Shown in pieces: positions 7,195-15,672 of a stretch of DNA of 64,000 nucleotides. The notes under the pieces are model-generated. The model saw only the letters and a list, made by a program, of their open reading frames with translations. It was not told the origin of the DNA and did no database searches. This DNA comes from Prevotella bivia DSM 20514. Its GTDB lineage: Bacteria > Bacteroidota > Bacteroidia > Bacteroidales > Bacteroidaceae. The stretch covers positions 830,975 through 894,974 of the forward strand of contig NZ_JH660660.1 in NCBI RefSeq assembly GCF_000262545.1, given 5' to 3'. Position numbers and translations under genes: made by a program. Within the stretch, counting starts at the first letter, position 1. Every line of letters starts with the position of its first letter.

Positions 7195-9177
7195 ATGACT
7201 AATCAAATAAATTCAAGGATTCCTGAGGGCCCAGTGGCCGAAAAATGGACCAATTATAAGGCTCACCAGCGCTTGGTGAACCCAAAAAACAAATTAAAGC
7301 TAGATGTTATTGTAGTAGGTACTGGTCTTGCTGGTGCTTCAGCTGCAGCATCTCTTGGTGAGATGGGCTTTAATGTTTATAACTTCTGTATTCAAGATTC
7401 ACCCCGTCGTGCACACTCTATTGCTGCACAAGGTGGTATCAATGCAGCTAAGAATTACCAGAACGACGGCGACTCTATCTACCGTTTGTTCTACGATACT
7501 GTAAAGGGTGGCGACTATCGTGCTCGTGAGGCTAACGTGTATCGTTTAGCTGAAGTATCAAATGATATTATCGATCAGTGTGTAGCACAGGGAGTTCCTT
7601 TTGCTCGTGAATACGGTGGTATGTTGGCAAACCGTTCTTTTGGTGGTGCACAGGTTAGCCGTACTTTCTATGCTAAGGGTCAAACAGGTCAGCAGTTATT
7701 GCTTGGTGCTTACTCTTCTTTGAGTGCTCAAGTACAAACTGGTAAGGTTAAGCTATATACTCGTTATGAGATGGAAGATGTAGTCATCGTTAATGGTGCT
7801 GCACGTGGTATCATTGCTAAGAATCTTATAACAGGTAAATTGGAGCGTTTCTCAGCAAATGCTGTTGTTATTGCTACTGGTGGTTATGGCAATGCATACT
7901 TCCTTTCTACAAATGCTATGGGCTGTAACTGTACAGCTGCTATTCAATGTTTCCGTAAGGGAGCTTGGATGGCTAACCCATCATACGTTCAGATCCACCC
8001 AACTTGTATCCCTGTTCATGGTGATAAGCAAAGTAAGTTGACCCTTATGTCAGAGTCTTTGCGTAACGATGGTCGTATTTGGGTGCCTAAGAAGCTAGAA
8101 GATGCTAAGGCTATCCAAGCTGGTACAAAGCAAGGAAGTGATATTCCTGAAGAGGATCGTGATTATTACTTGGAGCGTCGTTATCCTGCTTTCGGTAACT
8201 TAGTGCCTCGTGATGTTGCTTCACGTGCTGCTAAGGAGCGTTGCGATAAGGGATTTGGTGTTAATAACACTGGTTTGGCTGTATTCTTGGACTTCTCTGA
8301 GTCTATTGAGCGTCTTGGTCTTGATGTTGTTTTACAGCGTTATGGCAACTTGTTCGATATGTATGAGGAGATTACTGATGTTAATCCAGGTGAAGTAGCT
8401 AACGAAATCAATGGTGTTAAGTACTACAACCCAATGATGATCTATCCTGCTATCCACTATACTATGGGTGGTATTTGGGTTGATTATGAATTGATGACTT
8501 CTATAAAGGGCTTGTTTGCTATCGGTGAATGTAACTTCTCTGACCACGGAGCTAACCGTTTGGGAGCTTCAGCGTTGATGCAAGGTCTTGCTGATGGTTA
8601 TTTCGTTCTACCTTATACTATTCAAAACTACTTGGCTGATCAGGCTCTTTGGGGACATCTTTCTACCGATCTTCCTGAATTTGAAGAGGCAGAAAAGAAG
8701 GTTGCAGCAGAGATGGATCGCTTATTGAATATCAAGGGTAAGCGTTCTGTCGACTCTATTCACAAGGAACTAGGTCATATTATGTGGGAACACGTTGGTA
8801 TGGGGCGTACAGCCGAGGGCTTGCGCGAAGGTCTTGAGAAGATGAAAGCTTTGCGCAAGGAGTTCGATACAAACCTATTCGTTCCTGGAACAGCAGAAGG
8901 TTTGAATGTAGAGCTTGATAAAGCTATCCACCTTCGCGACTTTATCCTTATGGGTGAGTTAGTTGCCAACGATGCTCTTTCACGTAATGAAAGCTGCGGT
9001 GGACACTTCCGCGAGGAGTATCAGACCGAAGAAGGTGAAGCTAAGCGCGACGATGAGCACTTCTTCTATGTAGGTTGTTGGGAATATCAGGGTAATGACG
9101 ACACAGCTCCTGTACTCCTAAAGGAGAACCTAGAGTATGAAGCAATTAAGGTACAAACACGTAATTACAAGAACTAA
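7195..9177 (+). CDS. frdA: Fumarate reductase / succinate dehydrogenase flavoprotein subunit
   Basis: Catalytic subunit interconverting fumarate and succinate at a covalently bound FAD; in fermentative Prevotella-type bacteria the main direction is fumarate reduction. The 660-residue protein has the FAD fold [19 protein letters not shown] (about 39-57), the flavinylation segment [17 protein letters not shown] (around 75), the QIHPTCIPV substrate block (about 265) and the [18 protein letters not shown] block (about 450). Codon use is strongly biased, as expected for a highly expressed gene. It starts 65 bp after frdC and ends 2 bp before frdB. Confidence 0.96.
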   Translation: MTNQINSRIPEGPVAEKWTNYKAHQRLVNPKNKLKLDVIVVGTGLAGASAAASLGEMGFNVYNFCIQDSPRRAHSIAAQGGINAAKNYQNDGDSIYRLFYDTVKGGDYRAREANVYRLAEVSNDIIDQCVAQGVPFAREYGGMLANRSFGGAQVSRTFYAKGQTGQQLLLGAYSSLSAQVQTGKVKLYTRYEMEDVVIVNGAARGIIAKNLITGKLERFSANAVVIATGGYGNAYFLSTNAMGCNCTAAIQCFRKGAWMANPSYVQIHPTCIPVHGDKQSKLTLMSESLRNDGRIWVPKKLEDAKAIQAGTKQGSDIPEEDRDYYLERRYPAFGNLVPRDVASRAAKERCDKGFGVNNTGLAVFLDFSESIERLGLDVVLQRYGNLFDMYEEITDVNPGEVANEINGVKYYNPMMIYPAIHYTMGGIWVDYELMTSIKGLFAIGECNFSDHGANRLGASALMQGLADGYFVLPYTIQNYLADQALWGHLSTDLPEFEEAEKKVAAEMDRLLNIKGKRSVDSIHKELGHIMWEHVGMGRTAEGLREGLEKMKALRKEFDTNLFVPGTAEGLNVELDKAIHLRDFILMGELVANDALSRNESCGGHFREEYQTEEGEAKRDDEHFFYVGCWEYQGNDDTAPVLLKENLEYEAIKVQTRNYKN

Positions 9178-9179
9178 TC

Positions 9180-9935
9180 ATGGCTAAGACAGTATCATTC
9201 ACATTGAAATATTGGCGTCAGAATGGTCCACAAGCAAAGGGACACTTTGATACCCGTGAGATGAAGAACATTCCTGACGATACTTCGTTCCTCGAAATGC
9301 TCGATATTCTTAACGAAGAACTTATCAACGAGGGTCAAGAACCTTTCGTATTCGATCACGACTGCCGCGAAGGTATCTGCGGTATGTGCTCGCTTTACAT
9401 CAATGGTCATCCTCATGGCCCTGCTACAGGTGCAACAACTTGTCAGCTATACATGCGCCGTTTCAACGATGGCGATGTTATTACCGTTGAGCCTTGGCGT
9501 TCAGCAGCCTTCCCAGTAATCAAGGACTGTATGGTAGATCGTACTGCTTTCGACTCTATTATGCAAGCAGGCGGTTACACTACAGTACGCACAGGTCAGG
9601 CACAAGATGCTAATGCTATCTTGATTCCTAAGCAAGATGCTGATGAAGCTATGGATTGCGCTTCATGTATCGGTTGTGGTGCGTGTGTTGCTGCTTGTAA
9701 GAACGGTTCAGCTATGCTCTTCGTTTCATCTAAGGTAAGCCAACTTGCACTTCTTCCTCAGGGCAAACCAGAGGCTGCTAAGCGTGCTAAGGCTATGATT
9801 GCAAAGATGGAAGAAGTAGGTTTTGGTAACTGTACTAATACTCGTGCTTGTGAGGCAGAGTGTCCAAAGAACGAGTCTATCGCTAATATCGCTCGTCTAA
9901 ACCGCGAGTTTATCAAAGCTAAGTTAGCTGATTAA
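9180..9935 (+). CDS. frdB: Fumarate reductase / succinate dehydrogenase iron-sulfur subunit
   Basis: Carries electrons between the cytochrome b anchor and the flavoprotein through three iron-sulfur clusters. The 251-residue protein has a plant-type ferredoxin domain with CREGICGMC (about 61-69) and a later cysteine for the [2Fe-2S] cluster, then [15 protein letters not shown] (about 160) and [16 protein letters not shown] (about 218) for the other two clusters. The start codon is 2 bp after the frdA stop, so translation is probably coupled. A hairpin and a strong terminator follow. Confidence 0.96.
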   Translation: MAKTVSFTLKYWRQNGPQAKGHFDTREMKNIPDDTSFLEMLDILNEELINEGQEPFVFDHDCREGICGMCSLYINGHPHGPATGATTCQLYMRRFNDGDVITVEPWRSAAFPVIKDCMVDRTAFDSIMQAGGYTTVRTGQAQDANAILIPKQDADEAMDCASCIGCGACVAACKNGSAMLFVSSKVSQLALLPQGKPEAAKRAKAMIAKMEEVGFGNCTNTRACEAECPKNESIANIARLNREFIKAKLAD

Positions 9936-9950
9936 TTCTCTAGTCTTGCA

Positions 9951-9979
9951 TTAAAAGAGAAGCTTTAAGCCTCTTTTAA
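9951..9979 (+). other. Hairpin downstream of frdB
   Basis: TTAAAAGAG at 9951-9959 pairs with CTCTTTTAA at 9971-9979 around an 11-nt loop. No T-run follows, so it is more likely an mRNA 3'-end stabiliser preceding the true terminator than a terminator itself. Confidence 0.5.
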
Positions 9980-9989
9980 CAATAAGATT

Positions 9990-10025
9990 TATCCCACAGT
10001 TTGTATCAAGCTGTGGGATATTTTT
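9990..10025 (+). terminator. Terminator of the fumarate reductase operon
   Basis: Perfect 10-bp stem TATCCCACAG / CTGTGGGATA (9990-9999 and 10011-10020) with an 11-nt loop followed by TTTTTATATA. Confidence 0.85.
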
Positions 10026-10080
10026 ATATATATTACTATATTTTTTCAATCTATTCAGCCACTATTGTGTGTTTTTTTAC

Positions 10081-10088
10081 TACTTTTG
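10081..10088 (+). promoter_or_regulatory. -7 box upstream of the pseudokinase gene
   Basis: TACTTTTG matches TAnnTTTG and lies 40 nt before the ATG at 10129. No TTG at exactly the usual distance. Confidence 0.5.
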
Positions 10089-10128
10089 TACGGTTACAAG
10101 AAGAATAAATAAATAAACACATAGTGCA

Positions 10129-11337
10129 ATGGCCGACAATAAACTTTCAGAGAATAACATATCAACACAGGTAGAAACCATTGAAAAGGTTGCTTATTCT
10201 TCCTATCATAATTTTCCTTCTAAAGGTATTTTTCTTTTTATAAAGGCAGTTAAGGACGATAAAACCGTTGTTTTAAAAACCTTAAAAGCAGAGTACCGCG
10301 ATCGTATTGCATTGCGTAATGCTTTAAAAAAGGAGTTTAAAACTTGTATGAACCTTAGCCATCCCAACGTTGTTCGATACAATCGGCTTGTAGAAACCGA
10401 TGAATATGGTATTTGCATTGAACTAGAATATGTTGAGGGAATGACCCTAAAGTCGTACTTATTGGAAGGACATATTGACGATGATAAGATAGCGCTTGTT
10501 AACCAAATAGCCTCTGCTTTGCAGTATGTGCATAGCCAAGGCGTTATCCATCGTAACCTTAACACATCGAACATCATCATTGCTACACAGGGAAATATAG
10601 CCAAAATCACCGATTTTGGTGTCCTAACAGTTGAAGAACTCAAGCCTAGTTCTGATGCTATGCGCTTTATCGCTCCTGAACTAAAGGATGAGACGATGTC
10701 TGCCGATGCTTCTGCCGATATTTATTCTCTAGGAACAATTATGAAGTCAATGGGCTTAACACTTGCATATAGCGAGCATATTAAGCGTTGTTGTGCCTTT
10801 AAGCGTAGCGAGCGTTACACGGATATAGATGAATTTCTTGCCGATTTCAACAATGAAAAATCATCTATTTCTATGCCTAAGATTAGCGTAGGGATAATAA
10901 AAATTCTTGGAATAGCTATCGTCTTTGTTGGAATTATTGCGGCTATCTTCCTTTTTAAGGACACCATTGCCAACCAGTTTGGTAAGCTAAATCCTTCCGC
11001 ACTCTTTACGAGCGATGAAGGGCAAGCTACAGCCGACACAGCTAAAGTTGAGGAAATAGCCAAAGACTCTGTTGCGGTAGACGCTGCACCAGCTGTTGGA
11101 AAATTGGCTTTTTTAAATACTATGAAGCCTGCCTTATACAAGGACTTAGACGGTATTTTCGCTAAATTCGAAGGAAAAGCTATGGATATTACTACTAAAA
11201 CCAAGCTCAACGCACGCATCAAAGCCTATTATAAGGGACTGATTGCTGCCAACGATACGCTTAATAATGAGCAACGTTTAGCGCTTGACAATGTTTTTGG
11301 CGAATATGTGAAAGCTAAGAAAGCTGCACTGAAATAA
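10129..11337 (+). CDS. Membrane-anchored protein kinase-like protein, probable pseudokinase
   Basis: A 402-residue Hanks-type kinase fold with altered catalytic residues. Kept: VVLK with the ATP-site lysine at 50, an alpha-C glutamate near 69, DFG at 162-164, APE at 182-184 and the DIYSLG helix. Changed: there is no glycine-rich GxGxxG loop before K50, and HRDxKxxN reads HRNLNTSN (141-148), so the catalytic aspartate is Asn143 and the helper lysine is Asn145. A single transmembrane helix (about 255-276) leads to a 126-residue extracytoplasmic tail rich in alanine and lysine. It probably binds a partner or nucleotide and does not phosphorylate in the usual way. It stands alone between two hairpins. 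Confidence 0.85.
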   Translation: MADNKLSENNISTQVETIEKVAYSSYHNFPSKGIFLFIKAVKDDKTVVLKTLKAEYRDRIALRNALKKEFKTCMNLSHPNVVRYNRLVETDEYGICIELEYVEGMTLKSYLLEGHIDDDKIALVNQIASALQYVHSQGVIHRNLNTSNIIIATQGNIAKITDFGVLTVEELKPSSDAMRFIAPELKDETMSADASADIYSLGTIMKSMGLTLAYSEHIKRCCAFKRSERYTDIDEFLADFNNEKSSISMPKISVGIIKILGIAIVFVGIIAAIFLFKDTIANQFGKLNPSALFTSDEGQATADTAKVEEIAKDSVAVDAAPAVGKLAFLNTMKPALYKDLDGIFAKFEGKAMDITTKTKLNARIKAYYKGLIAANDTLNNEQRLALDNVFGEYVKAKKAALK

Positions 11338-11364
11338 TGCTAAATACCCCATAATACACATTTA

Positions 11365-11406
11365 GTGCCTTACCTATATCCCTATTTTGGGGAATAGTTA
11401 AGGCAC
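11365..11406 (+). terminator. Long hairpin after the pseudokinase gene
   Basis: GTGCCTTA at 11365-11372 pairs with TAAGGCAC at 11399-11406, and the inner CTAT-CCC / GGGG-ATAG segments extend the stem. There is no T-run after it, so termination activity is uncertain. Confidence 0.45.
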
Positions 11407-11466
11407 AAATTGTTTCTAAACAGTCCTTCTTTATCACTTGTTTTCTATATTTATAACATCTTAATA

Positions 11467-12744
11467 ATGAGCATTATACACCCTAACTGCGACAAAACAA
11501 GGAAATTTATTACAGCACATCTCACCGATGATATTCGCACACTTGCCCTCAAGGCTAGCAGCAACAAAGATATTGATCTTCCCTTTGCGCTCAACCAAAT
11601 TTCTGGGTGGCAAAAGGCACGTACCAAACTCCCTTCATGGGCAGCTACTGAAGGGCTTATTTATCCTCCACATCTTTCTATGGAACAATGCTCTAGTGAG
11701 TCTACAGCCCTCTATAAAGCTCGCCTTGCCCAGCGACTTATGAGCAGTTTCTCTAACTCCTTACCTCCACAAGCCACCTCTCTCATTGATCTAACAGGTG
11801 GTTTCGGTGTCGATTTTTCCTTTATGGCACGTGCTTTTGATAAGGCAGTATATGTTGAACAGCAAGAAAAACTATGCCTCGTTGCCCAAAATAACTTCCC
11901 TTTGTTCGGTTACGAGCATACCGATATTCAAATCGTGAATGGCGACGGCATTAGTTATCTTCATCAAACTGAAGCTGCCACTATTATCTTTCTTGATCCT
12001 GCTCGCCGTGATGATTGTGGTGGTAAAACTGTTTTTATCGCTGATTGCACCCCTGATGTGCTTTCTGTTGAGGCTGAATTGCTCTCAAAATCACAATACC
12101 TTGTCCTTAAACTTTCGCCTATGCTCGACTGGCATAAAGCGGTGGACGATCTCAACCAGCTAGGCAATGTGGTGCGCGAGGTGCATATCCTTTCTGTAAA
12201 AAACGAGTGTAAAGAACTCCTCCTTGTGCTACAAGCCGAAGAAAAAGCTAATTTCTCAAACACAGAAAACTCTCCTCTAAGGCTCTTTTGTGTGAATGAT
12301 GACCAATTAGTTAGTTTTCCTTTCCGTGCGTCTCAAACGGCAAATATACGCGTTTTCATCGATGATTTAGCCCCCGATATGTATCTTTACGAGCCTAATG
12401 CCTCTTTGATGAAAGCAGGATGTTTCGGTGTTATTACGCAGCAATACCCCGTTTCTGCCCTTGCTCCAAACTCCCATCTCTTTATTTCCACCAAGGAAAT
12501 TGCTGATTTCCCTGGACGTTCGTTCCAAATTTCTGCCATTTCATCGATGAATAAAAAGGAATTGAAGCGCATTTTAGCTGATATTACTCAGGCAAACATT
12601 GCCGTTCGTAACTTCCCTCTCTCTGTTGCCAATCTTCGTAAACGCTTAAAGCTACGTGACGGTGGTACCTGTTATCTCTTTGCTACTACCTTGCAGAATG
12701 GCGAACATACCTTATTGCGATGTGTAAAAATAGGCAATAAATAG
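11467..12744 (+). CDS. THUMP-like SAM-dependent methyltransferase
   Basis: Class I methyltransferase fold with an N-terminal helical region and a C-terminal THUMP-like domain, a family conserved in Bacteroidota and probably acting on RNA; the target is not established. Visible motifs: SAM-binding DLTGGFGVDFSFMA (about 103-116), acidic end of strand 2 (AVYVEQQ), and the motif IV segment FLDPARRDDCGGK (about 168-180), where DPAR replaces the usual NPPY. The ATG at 11467 (MSIIHPNCDKTRKF, 425 aa) is preferred over an upstream in-frame start at 11410 that would add a 19-residue hydrophobic stretch encoded in the hairpin-flanking spacer. Confidence 0.72.
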   Translation: MSIIHPNCDKTRKFITAHLTDDIRTLALKASSNKDIDLPFALNQISGWQKARTKLPSWAATEGLIYPPHLSMEQCSSESTALYKARLAQRLMSSFSNSLPPQATSLIDLTGGFGVDFSFMARAFDKAVYVEQQEKLCLVAQNNFPLFGYEHTDIQIVNGDGISYLHQTEAATIIFLDPARRDDCGGKTVFIADCTPDVLSVEAELLSKSQYLVLKLSPMLDWHKAVDDLNQLGNVVREVHILSVKNECKELLLVLQAEEKANFSNTENSPLRLFCVNDDQLVSFPFRASQTANIRVFIDDLAPDMYLYEPNASLMKAGCFGVITQQYPVSALAPNSHLFISTKEIADFPGRSFQISAISSMNKKELKRILADITQANIAVRNFPLSVANLRKRLKLRDGGTCYLFATTLQNGEHTLLRCVKIGNK

Positions 12745-12789
12745 CAATAGCTTACCTTTAAGAAGGTAAAATATTACCGTTTATACATT

Positions 12790-12922
12790 AAAAGATAACC
12801 TATTGTATATCAATATGTTATCTTTTGAATTGAAAAATAATTTATTTTTAATCTGTTTTTAATTTAATTTTGTATCAAAAATAATTTATTTTTTAACACA
12901 AAAGATCATCAATAGCATAAAG
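12790..12922 (+). repeat. 22-bp modular repeat array, copy 1
   Basis: Six degenerate units of 22, 21, 22, 22, 23 and about 23 bp. Units 1 and 2 (12790-12832) form a dyad: AAAGATAACCTATTG and CAATATGTTATCTTT. Units 3-5 are A/T cores beginning AAAAATAATTTATTTTT (12833, 12877) with GTTTTTAATTTA between. It lies between the convergent ends of the methyltransferase and DUF4252 genes. The same order recurs in copies 2-5. Confidence 0.8.
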
Positions 12923-12958
12923 AAAGGTACTCTTTCATCAAAGTGAAGAGCACCTTTT
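12918..12958 (-). terminator. Terminator of the sigma/DUF4252 operon
   Basis: On the minus strand GGTGCTCTT pairs with AAGAGTACC (one G-U pair; 12926-12954) and is followed by TTTCTTTATG. It sits about 45 bp after the DUF4252 stop. Confidence 0.65.
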
Positions 12959-13001
12959 GCTATTTTATAGCTTATTTTTGGTTTACTTACTACAGCTAAA
13001 G

Positions 13002-13454
13002 TTAGTGGTGAGCAAGGCTTTGAATATCGCGTAAGGTAACATTTCCCATGAGGTTAATGATAGCAACTTCACCTTTCTCTATGCTTAGCAGCGAGTATTC
13101 GTGTTTGCCATTGCCGTATTTTTTCTCATAAATAGTAACCTGTTCCCCATTATCTTTTACCTTCATAGCTACATTATACTTTTGGGTTTTATAGATCGTT
13201 TGAGCTGTTCGGATAATACTTGGAATGAGAGAAGAGCGTTCACACGACAAGATACGTAAGTAGTCGAGGCGTGAAGCTATCTTGCTAATATCCTTATCGC
13301 CCACTTTTACATCACCCATTAGCTGCATCATAGAGCGTGAGATATAAACGGTGGTAACTTTATCAGCATCATCATACCGATCGAATAGGGCTTTTTGCCC
13401 ATACGATAACGCACTTATGAGGGTAAATAGTAGTAATAATATCGTTTTTTTCAT
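13002..13454 (-). CDS. DUF4252 secreted protein, third paralog
   Basis: A 150-residue exported protein of the Bacteroidota DUF4252 family; function unknown. It has a signal peptide (MKKTILLLLFTLISALSYGQ) and the family pattern: DKVTTVYISRSMMQLMG, a helix ending LDYLRILSCE, and a strand pair NVAMKVKDNGEQVTIYEKK. It begins 2 bp after the stop of the anti-sigma-like gene and is last in the five-gene minus-strand cluster, so it is translated from the same mRNA. It resembles the two paralogs upstream of the sigma gene but is clearly diverged. Confidence 0.78.
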   Translation of the reverse strand: MKKTILLLLFTLISALSYGQKALFDRYDDADKVTTVYISRSMMQLMGDVKVGDKDISKIASRLDYLRILSCERSSLIPSIIRTAQTIYKTQKYNVAMKVKDNGEQVTIYEKKYGNGKHEYSLLSIEKGEVAIINLMGNVTLRDIQSLAHH

Positions 13455-13456
13455 TG

Positions 13457-13963
13457 CTATTCGGTTTTATTTTCGTTGTTTAATTGTGTTGCTTCTAGTC
13501 CCTTGTTAATGCTTTGGGCAAACTTCTTGAGTGCCCACCGAGTCTTTGCATACGCATCTTTAGGGTGTCGATAAGTGTCTTGAGGATTGTTGATCACTTC
13601 GCCATATTGCAGTTCTTCTTTTTGCTGTTGTTGCTGATAAATGCCTATTCCTATTACAAAGAGCAAGGTCATAGATGCTGCTACCCCCACTATCCACCGT
13701 AGGTTTACCAGCTTCTGACTCCGTTTTGTAGATAGTTCTAGTCGGTTCCATTGGTTTATTTGTTGTTCCAAACGGTGTTCTAAGTCGTTCGGAGTCGTTG
13801 TTTTTGACCTGACAAGACCCTCAAACATTACCCGCTCGAATGCTAATTCGGGTGCAATGTCCTTGCTGCTGAAGTAGTCCTTCAGCACGCGCTCTTCTGC
13901 TTCTGTAGTTTTACCCTCGTAGAAGCGATCGAGTAGTAGTCTTATTTCGTCTGTTGTTTTCAT
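13457..13963 (-). CDS. Probable anti-sigma factor (single-pass membrane protein)
   Basis: Not assigned to a named family with certainty. The 168-residue protein has a cytoplasmic N-terminal helical region opening MKTTDEIRLLLDRFYEGKTTEAEE, the style of Bacteroidota anti-sigma factors and FecR N-termini, then one transmembrane helix (around 90-108, VGVAASMTLLFVIGIGIY) and a periplasmic tail of about 60 residues starting with a glutamine run. It follows the ECF sigma gene directly, which is the usual place for its regulator. The ATG at 13963 is chosen; a TTG 12 bp upstream is an alternative. The sigma-to-ATG spacer consists of 7-bp repeats. Confidence 0.65.
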   Translation of the reverse strand: MKTTDEIRLLLDRFYEGKTTEAEERVLKDYFSSKDIAPELAFERVMFEGLVRSKTTTPNDLEHRLEQQINQWNRLELSTKRSQKLVNLRWIVGVAASMTLLFVIGIGIYQQQQQKEELQYGEVINNPQDTYRHPKDAYAKTRWALKKFAQSINKGLEATQLNNENKTE

Positions 13964-13968
13964 TTTAA

Positions 13969-14020
13969 TTCTCAATTTTTCAATCCGCTATTCTCAATTT
14001 TCAATTTTCAATTCTCAATT
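13969..14020. repeat. 7-bp microsatellite between sigma and anti-sigma genes
   Basis: Four perfect heptads (TTCTCAA, TTTTCAA, TTTTCAA, TTCTCAA at 13991-14018) plus two related copies at 13969-13983. The array begins inside the last codons of the sigma gene (its stop is at 14008-14010) and runs almost to the ATG of the next gene. Slippage would change the intergenic distance in 7-bp steps. Confidence 0.75.
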
Positions 14021-14502
14021 AAAAGTTGTCTCACTCGCTTTCTAGCCCTACTCAGAATAGAGCGAATATTTACTTCAGAAAGTTCCATTTCATCGCTTAT
14101 TTCAGCGTAAGAACGATCTTCTATATCCCTCATTATCATTACTTTGCCTTGCGGATCAGGCAGATTTGAGATGAGTTGCAGTAGGCGTTTGTATTGATCG
14201 GAGGCATCTATCGTGCGTGGTAAGTCGGTTTCTGTGGATAAAGGATAGTCTTCCACAGGTTTTTGGCTCATTGCCTTTTTGTTAGACCGCAGTTGATCCA
14301 TAAAAATATGGCGTAAAACTCCCACGCTATACGTTAGTACATACTCCACCTTATCTAGGCTATTGCGCTTTGTCCATAGCCTTAGATAGGTTTCTTGCAC
14401 TAAGTCTTCTGCTCGTTGTACATCGTGTGTTAAGCGAAAAGCAATGTTGTACAACTGGTTAGAGCAGGGCAAGAAGAGCTGTTTAAACTGCGTTACGTCC
14501 AT
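14008..14502 (-). CDS. ECF-type RNA polymerase sigma factor
   Basis: Alternative sigma-70 family factor directing RNA polymerase to a small regulon. From the ATG at 14502 it has 164 residues. Region 2 is AFRLTHDVQRAEDLVQETYLRLW (about 21-43, the DLVQETFLRLW-type core-binding motif) and region 4 carries RSYAEISDEMELSEVNIRSILSRARKRVR, a helix-turn-helix ending in the usual SRARKRLR-like tail. A longer frame to 14550 would overlap the upstream DUF4252 gene, so the shorter start is preferred. It lies between two DUF4252 genes upstream and an anti-sigma-like gene downstream, so the DUF4252 proteins may be part of its stimulus pathway. Confidence 0.9.
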   Translation of the reverse strand: MDVTQFKQLFLPCSNQLYNIAFRLTHDVQRAEDLVQETYLRLWTKRNSLDKVEYVLTYSVGVLRHIFMDQLRSNKKAMSQKPVEDYPLSTETDLPRTIDASDQYKRLLQLISNLPDPQGKVMIMRDIEDRSYAEISDEMELSEVNIRSILSRARKRVRQLLIEN

Positions 14503-14509
14503 CCTATTT

Positions 14510-15007
14510 CTACTTTTTCGGCTTTGTGTTGATATTGCCTTTGCCAGCAATGTCTACTAGTTTGTTTACCATCTCAGGGGTTATGTTACACTTGATGATT
14601 ACCATGCTACATTCTTTTGGTTCTGCATCGAGTACTACAACTTCCTTTACGCGGTCGTCTTTCATTTTTAGCATAATGAGCGTGCGTTCGCGTTCGCCAC
14701 GTGCGCTTATGAGTTCGTGGTAACCTGTGGAGTTCAGCGTTTCGGCTTTCTTTAAGAAGTTTTTTCGTACATCATCGTTACACTCTTCTAAGTTCATTAT
14801 TCTGATAGAGTGAATATGATTGAGTATCATACGTGTCTCGGTATCCATATCCCCGATAAGCCTTGTTCCTGCAACCACTAATCGTGGTATAAAGACATTT
14901 TCTACACCTTTAATATTCTTAAAAGCACGGTAAAGGCTGTGTGCCGATTGCGCCCAACTTGCTTGACAAGCGAGCGCAATAAGTATAGATAAGATAGCTT
15001 TCTTCAT
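14510..15007 (-). CDS. DUF4252 secreted protein, second paralog
   Basis: A 165-residue exported DUF4252 protein with signal peptide MKKAILSILIALACQASWAQ. The mature part has the family order: NVFIPRLVVAGTRLIG, IHSIRIMNLEEC, a helix with FLKKAETL, and two strands TLIMLKMKDDRVKEVVVL and CSMVIIKCNITPEMVNKL. It starts 19 bp after the first paralog and ends 7 bp before the sigma gene, so all are probably one transcription unit. Function unknown. Confidence 0.8.
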   Translation of the reverse strand: MKKAILSILIALACQASWAQSAHSLYRAFKNIKGVENVFIPRLVVAGTRLIGDMDTETRMILNHIHSIRIMNLEECNDDVRKNFLKKAETLNSTGYHELISARGERERTLIMLKMKDDRVKEVVVLDAEPKECSMVIIKCNITPEMVNKLVDIAGKGNINTKPKK

Positions 15008-15026
15008 AGATGTGTAGGGGTTTTTC

Positions 15027-15485
15027 TTATTCTGTCAATTTCTTTAAAGCCTCTGGAGTGATGCTACCATCTATGCAAACAAGGCTACATTCATCTTTCT
15101 CAACAGCAATGATGAGTACGCTCTTAACGATATTATCCACTGTTTTTACTAAGATATGTGCCTTTTCATCGCCATCGTTAGCCTTTACAACGTCCTCATA
15201 TCCATCTGTTTTTAATCTTTTTACAGCTTTCAAAAACTTATTTTTAACGGCTGGAGTAATCTTTCCAATACTTAATACTTGTAGCTGATCAATGTTTTCA
15301 GCTATATCCTTGTCGATCTGAATGTTGTCAGTATTAATTCCTAACTTCATCAAATTCTTAGGAATATTGACTACGCTAACATTCTTTTCGTTTTTGAATT
15401 GCTCAATTACTTGGCTTACTGTTTGTGCTTGTGCAGCACCAACGCAAGCTATAAAAACTGCTACTGTAAGAAGAAACTTTTTCAT
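15027..15485 (-). CDS. DUF4252 secreted protein, first paralog
   Basis: A 152-residue exported DUF4252 protein with signal peptide MKKFLLTVAVFIACVGAAQAQ. It shows the family pattern NVSVVNIPKNLMKLGI, IDQLQVLSIGKI, FLKAVKRL and the ending DECSLVCIDGSITPEALKKLTE, which aligns with the second paralog. It is the first gene of the five-gene cluster. The ATG at 15485 is used; another in-frame ATG lies 6 bp upstream and would add two residues. Function unknown. Confidence 0.8.
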   Translation of the reverse strand: MKKFLLTVAVFIACVGAAQAQTVSQVIEQFKNEKNVSVVNIPKNLMKLGINTDNIQIDKDIAENIDQLQVLSIGKITPAVKNKFLKAVKRLKTDGYEDVVKANDGDEKAHILVKTVDNIVKSVLIIAVEKDECSLVCIDGSITPEALKKLTE

Positions 15486-15590
15486 ATTCATTTTAGTTTG
15501 ATAGATTAATATTTTGTTAGTTCTTATTAGTATAGTCGCAAAATAAATATTTTTGTGGCAGAAAAACGAAAAAAATATTGGTAAAGGGTA

Positions 15591-15647
15591 AAAAATATCT
15601 CTACGAGTGGGTATCGTTTTATAACGGGATACCCACTCGTAGAGATA
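15591..15647 (-). terminator. Very strong ruvB terminator
   Basis: Perfect 20-bp inverted repeat (15596-15615 and 15628-15647) with a 12-nt loop, 26 bp after the ruvB stop, followed on the minus strand by TTTTTACCC. The stem is unusually long for a simple terminator. Confidence 0.85.
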
Positions 15648-15672
15648 AAGCTAGCCATATTTCTATGGAAAA

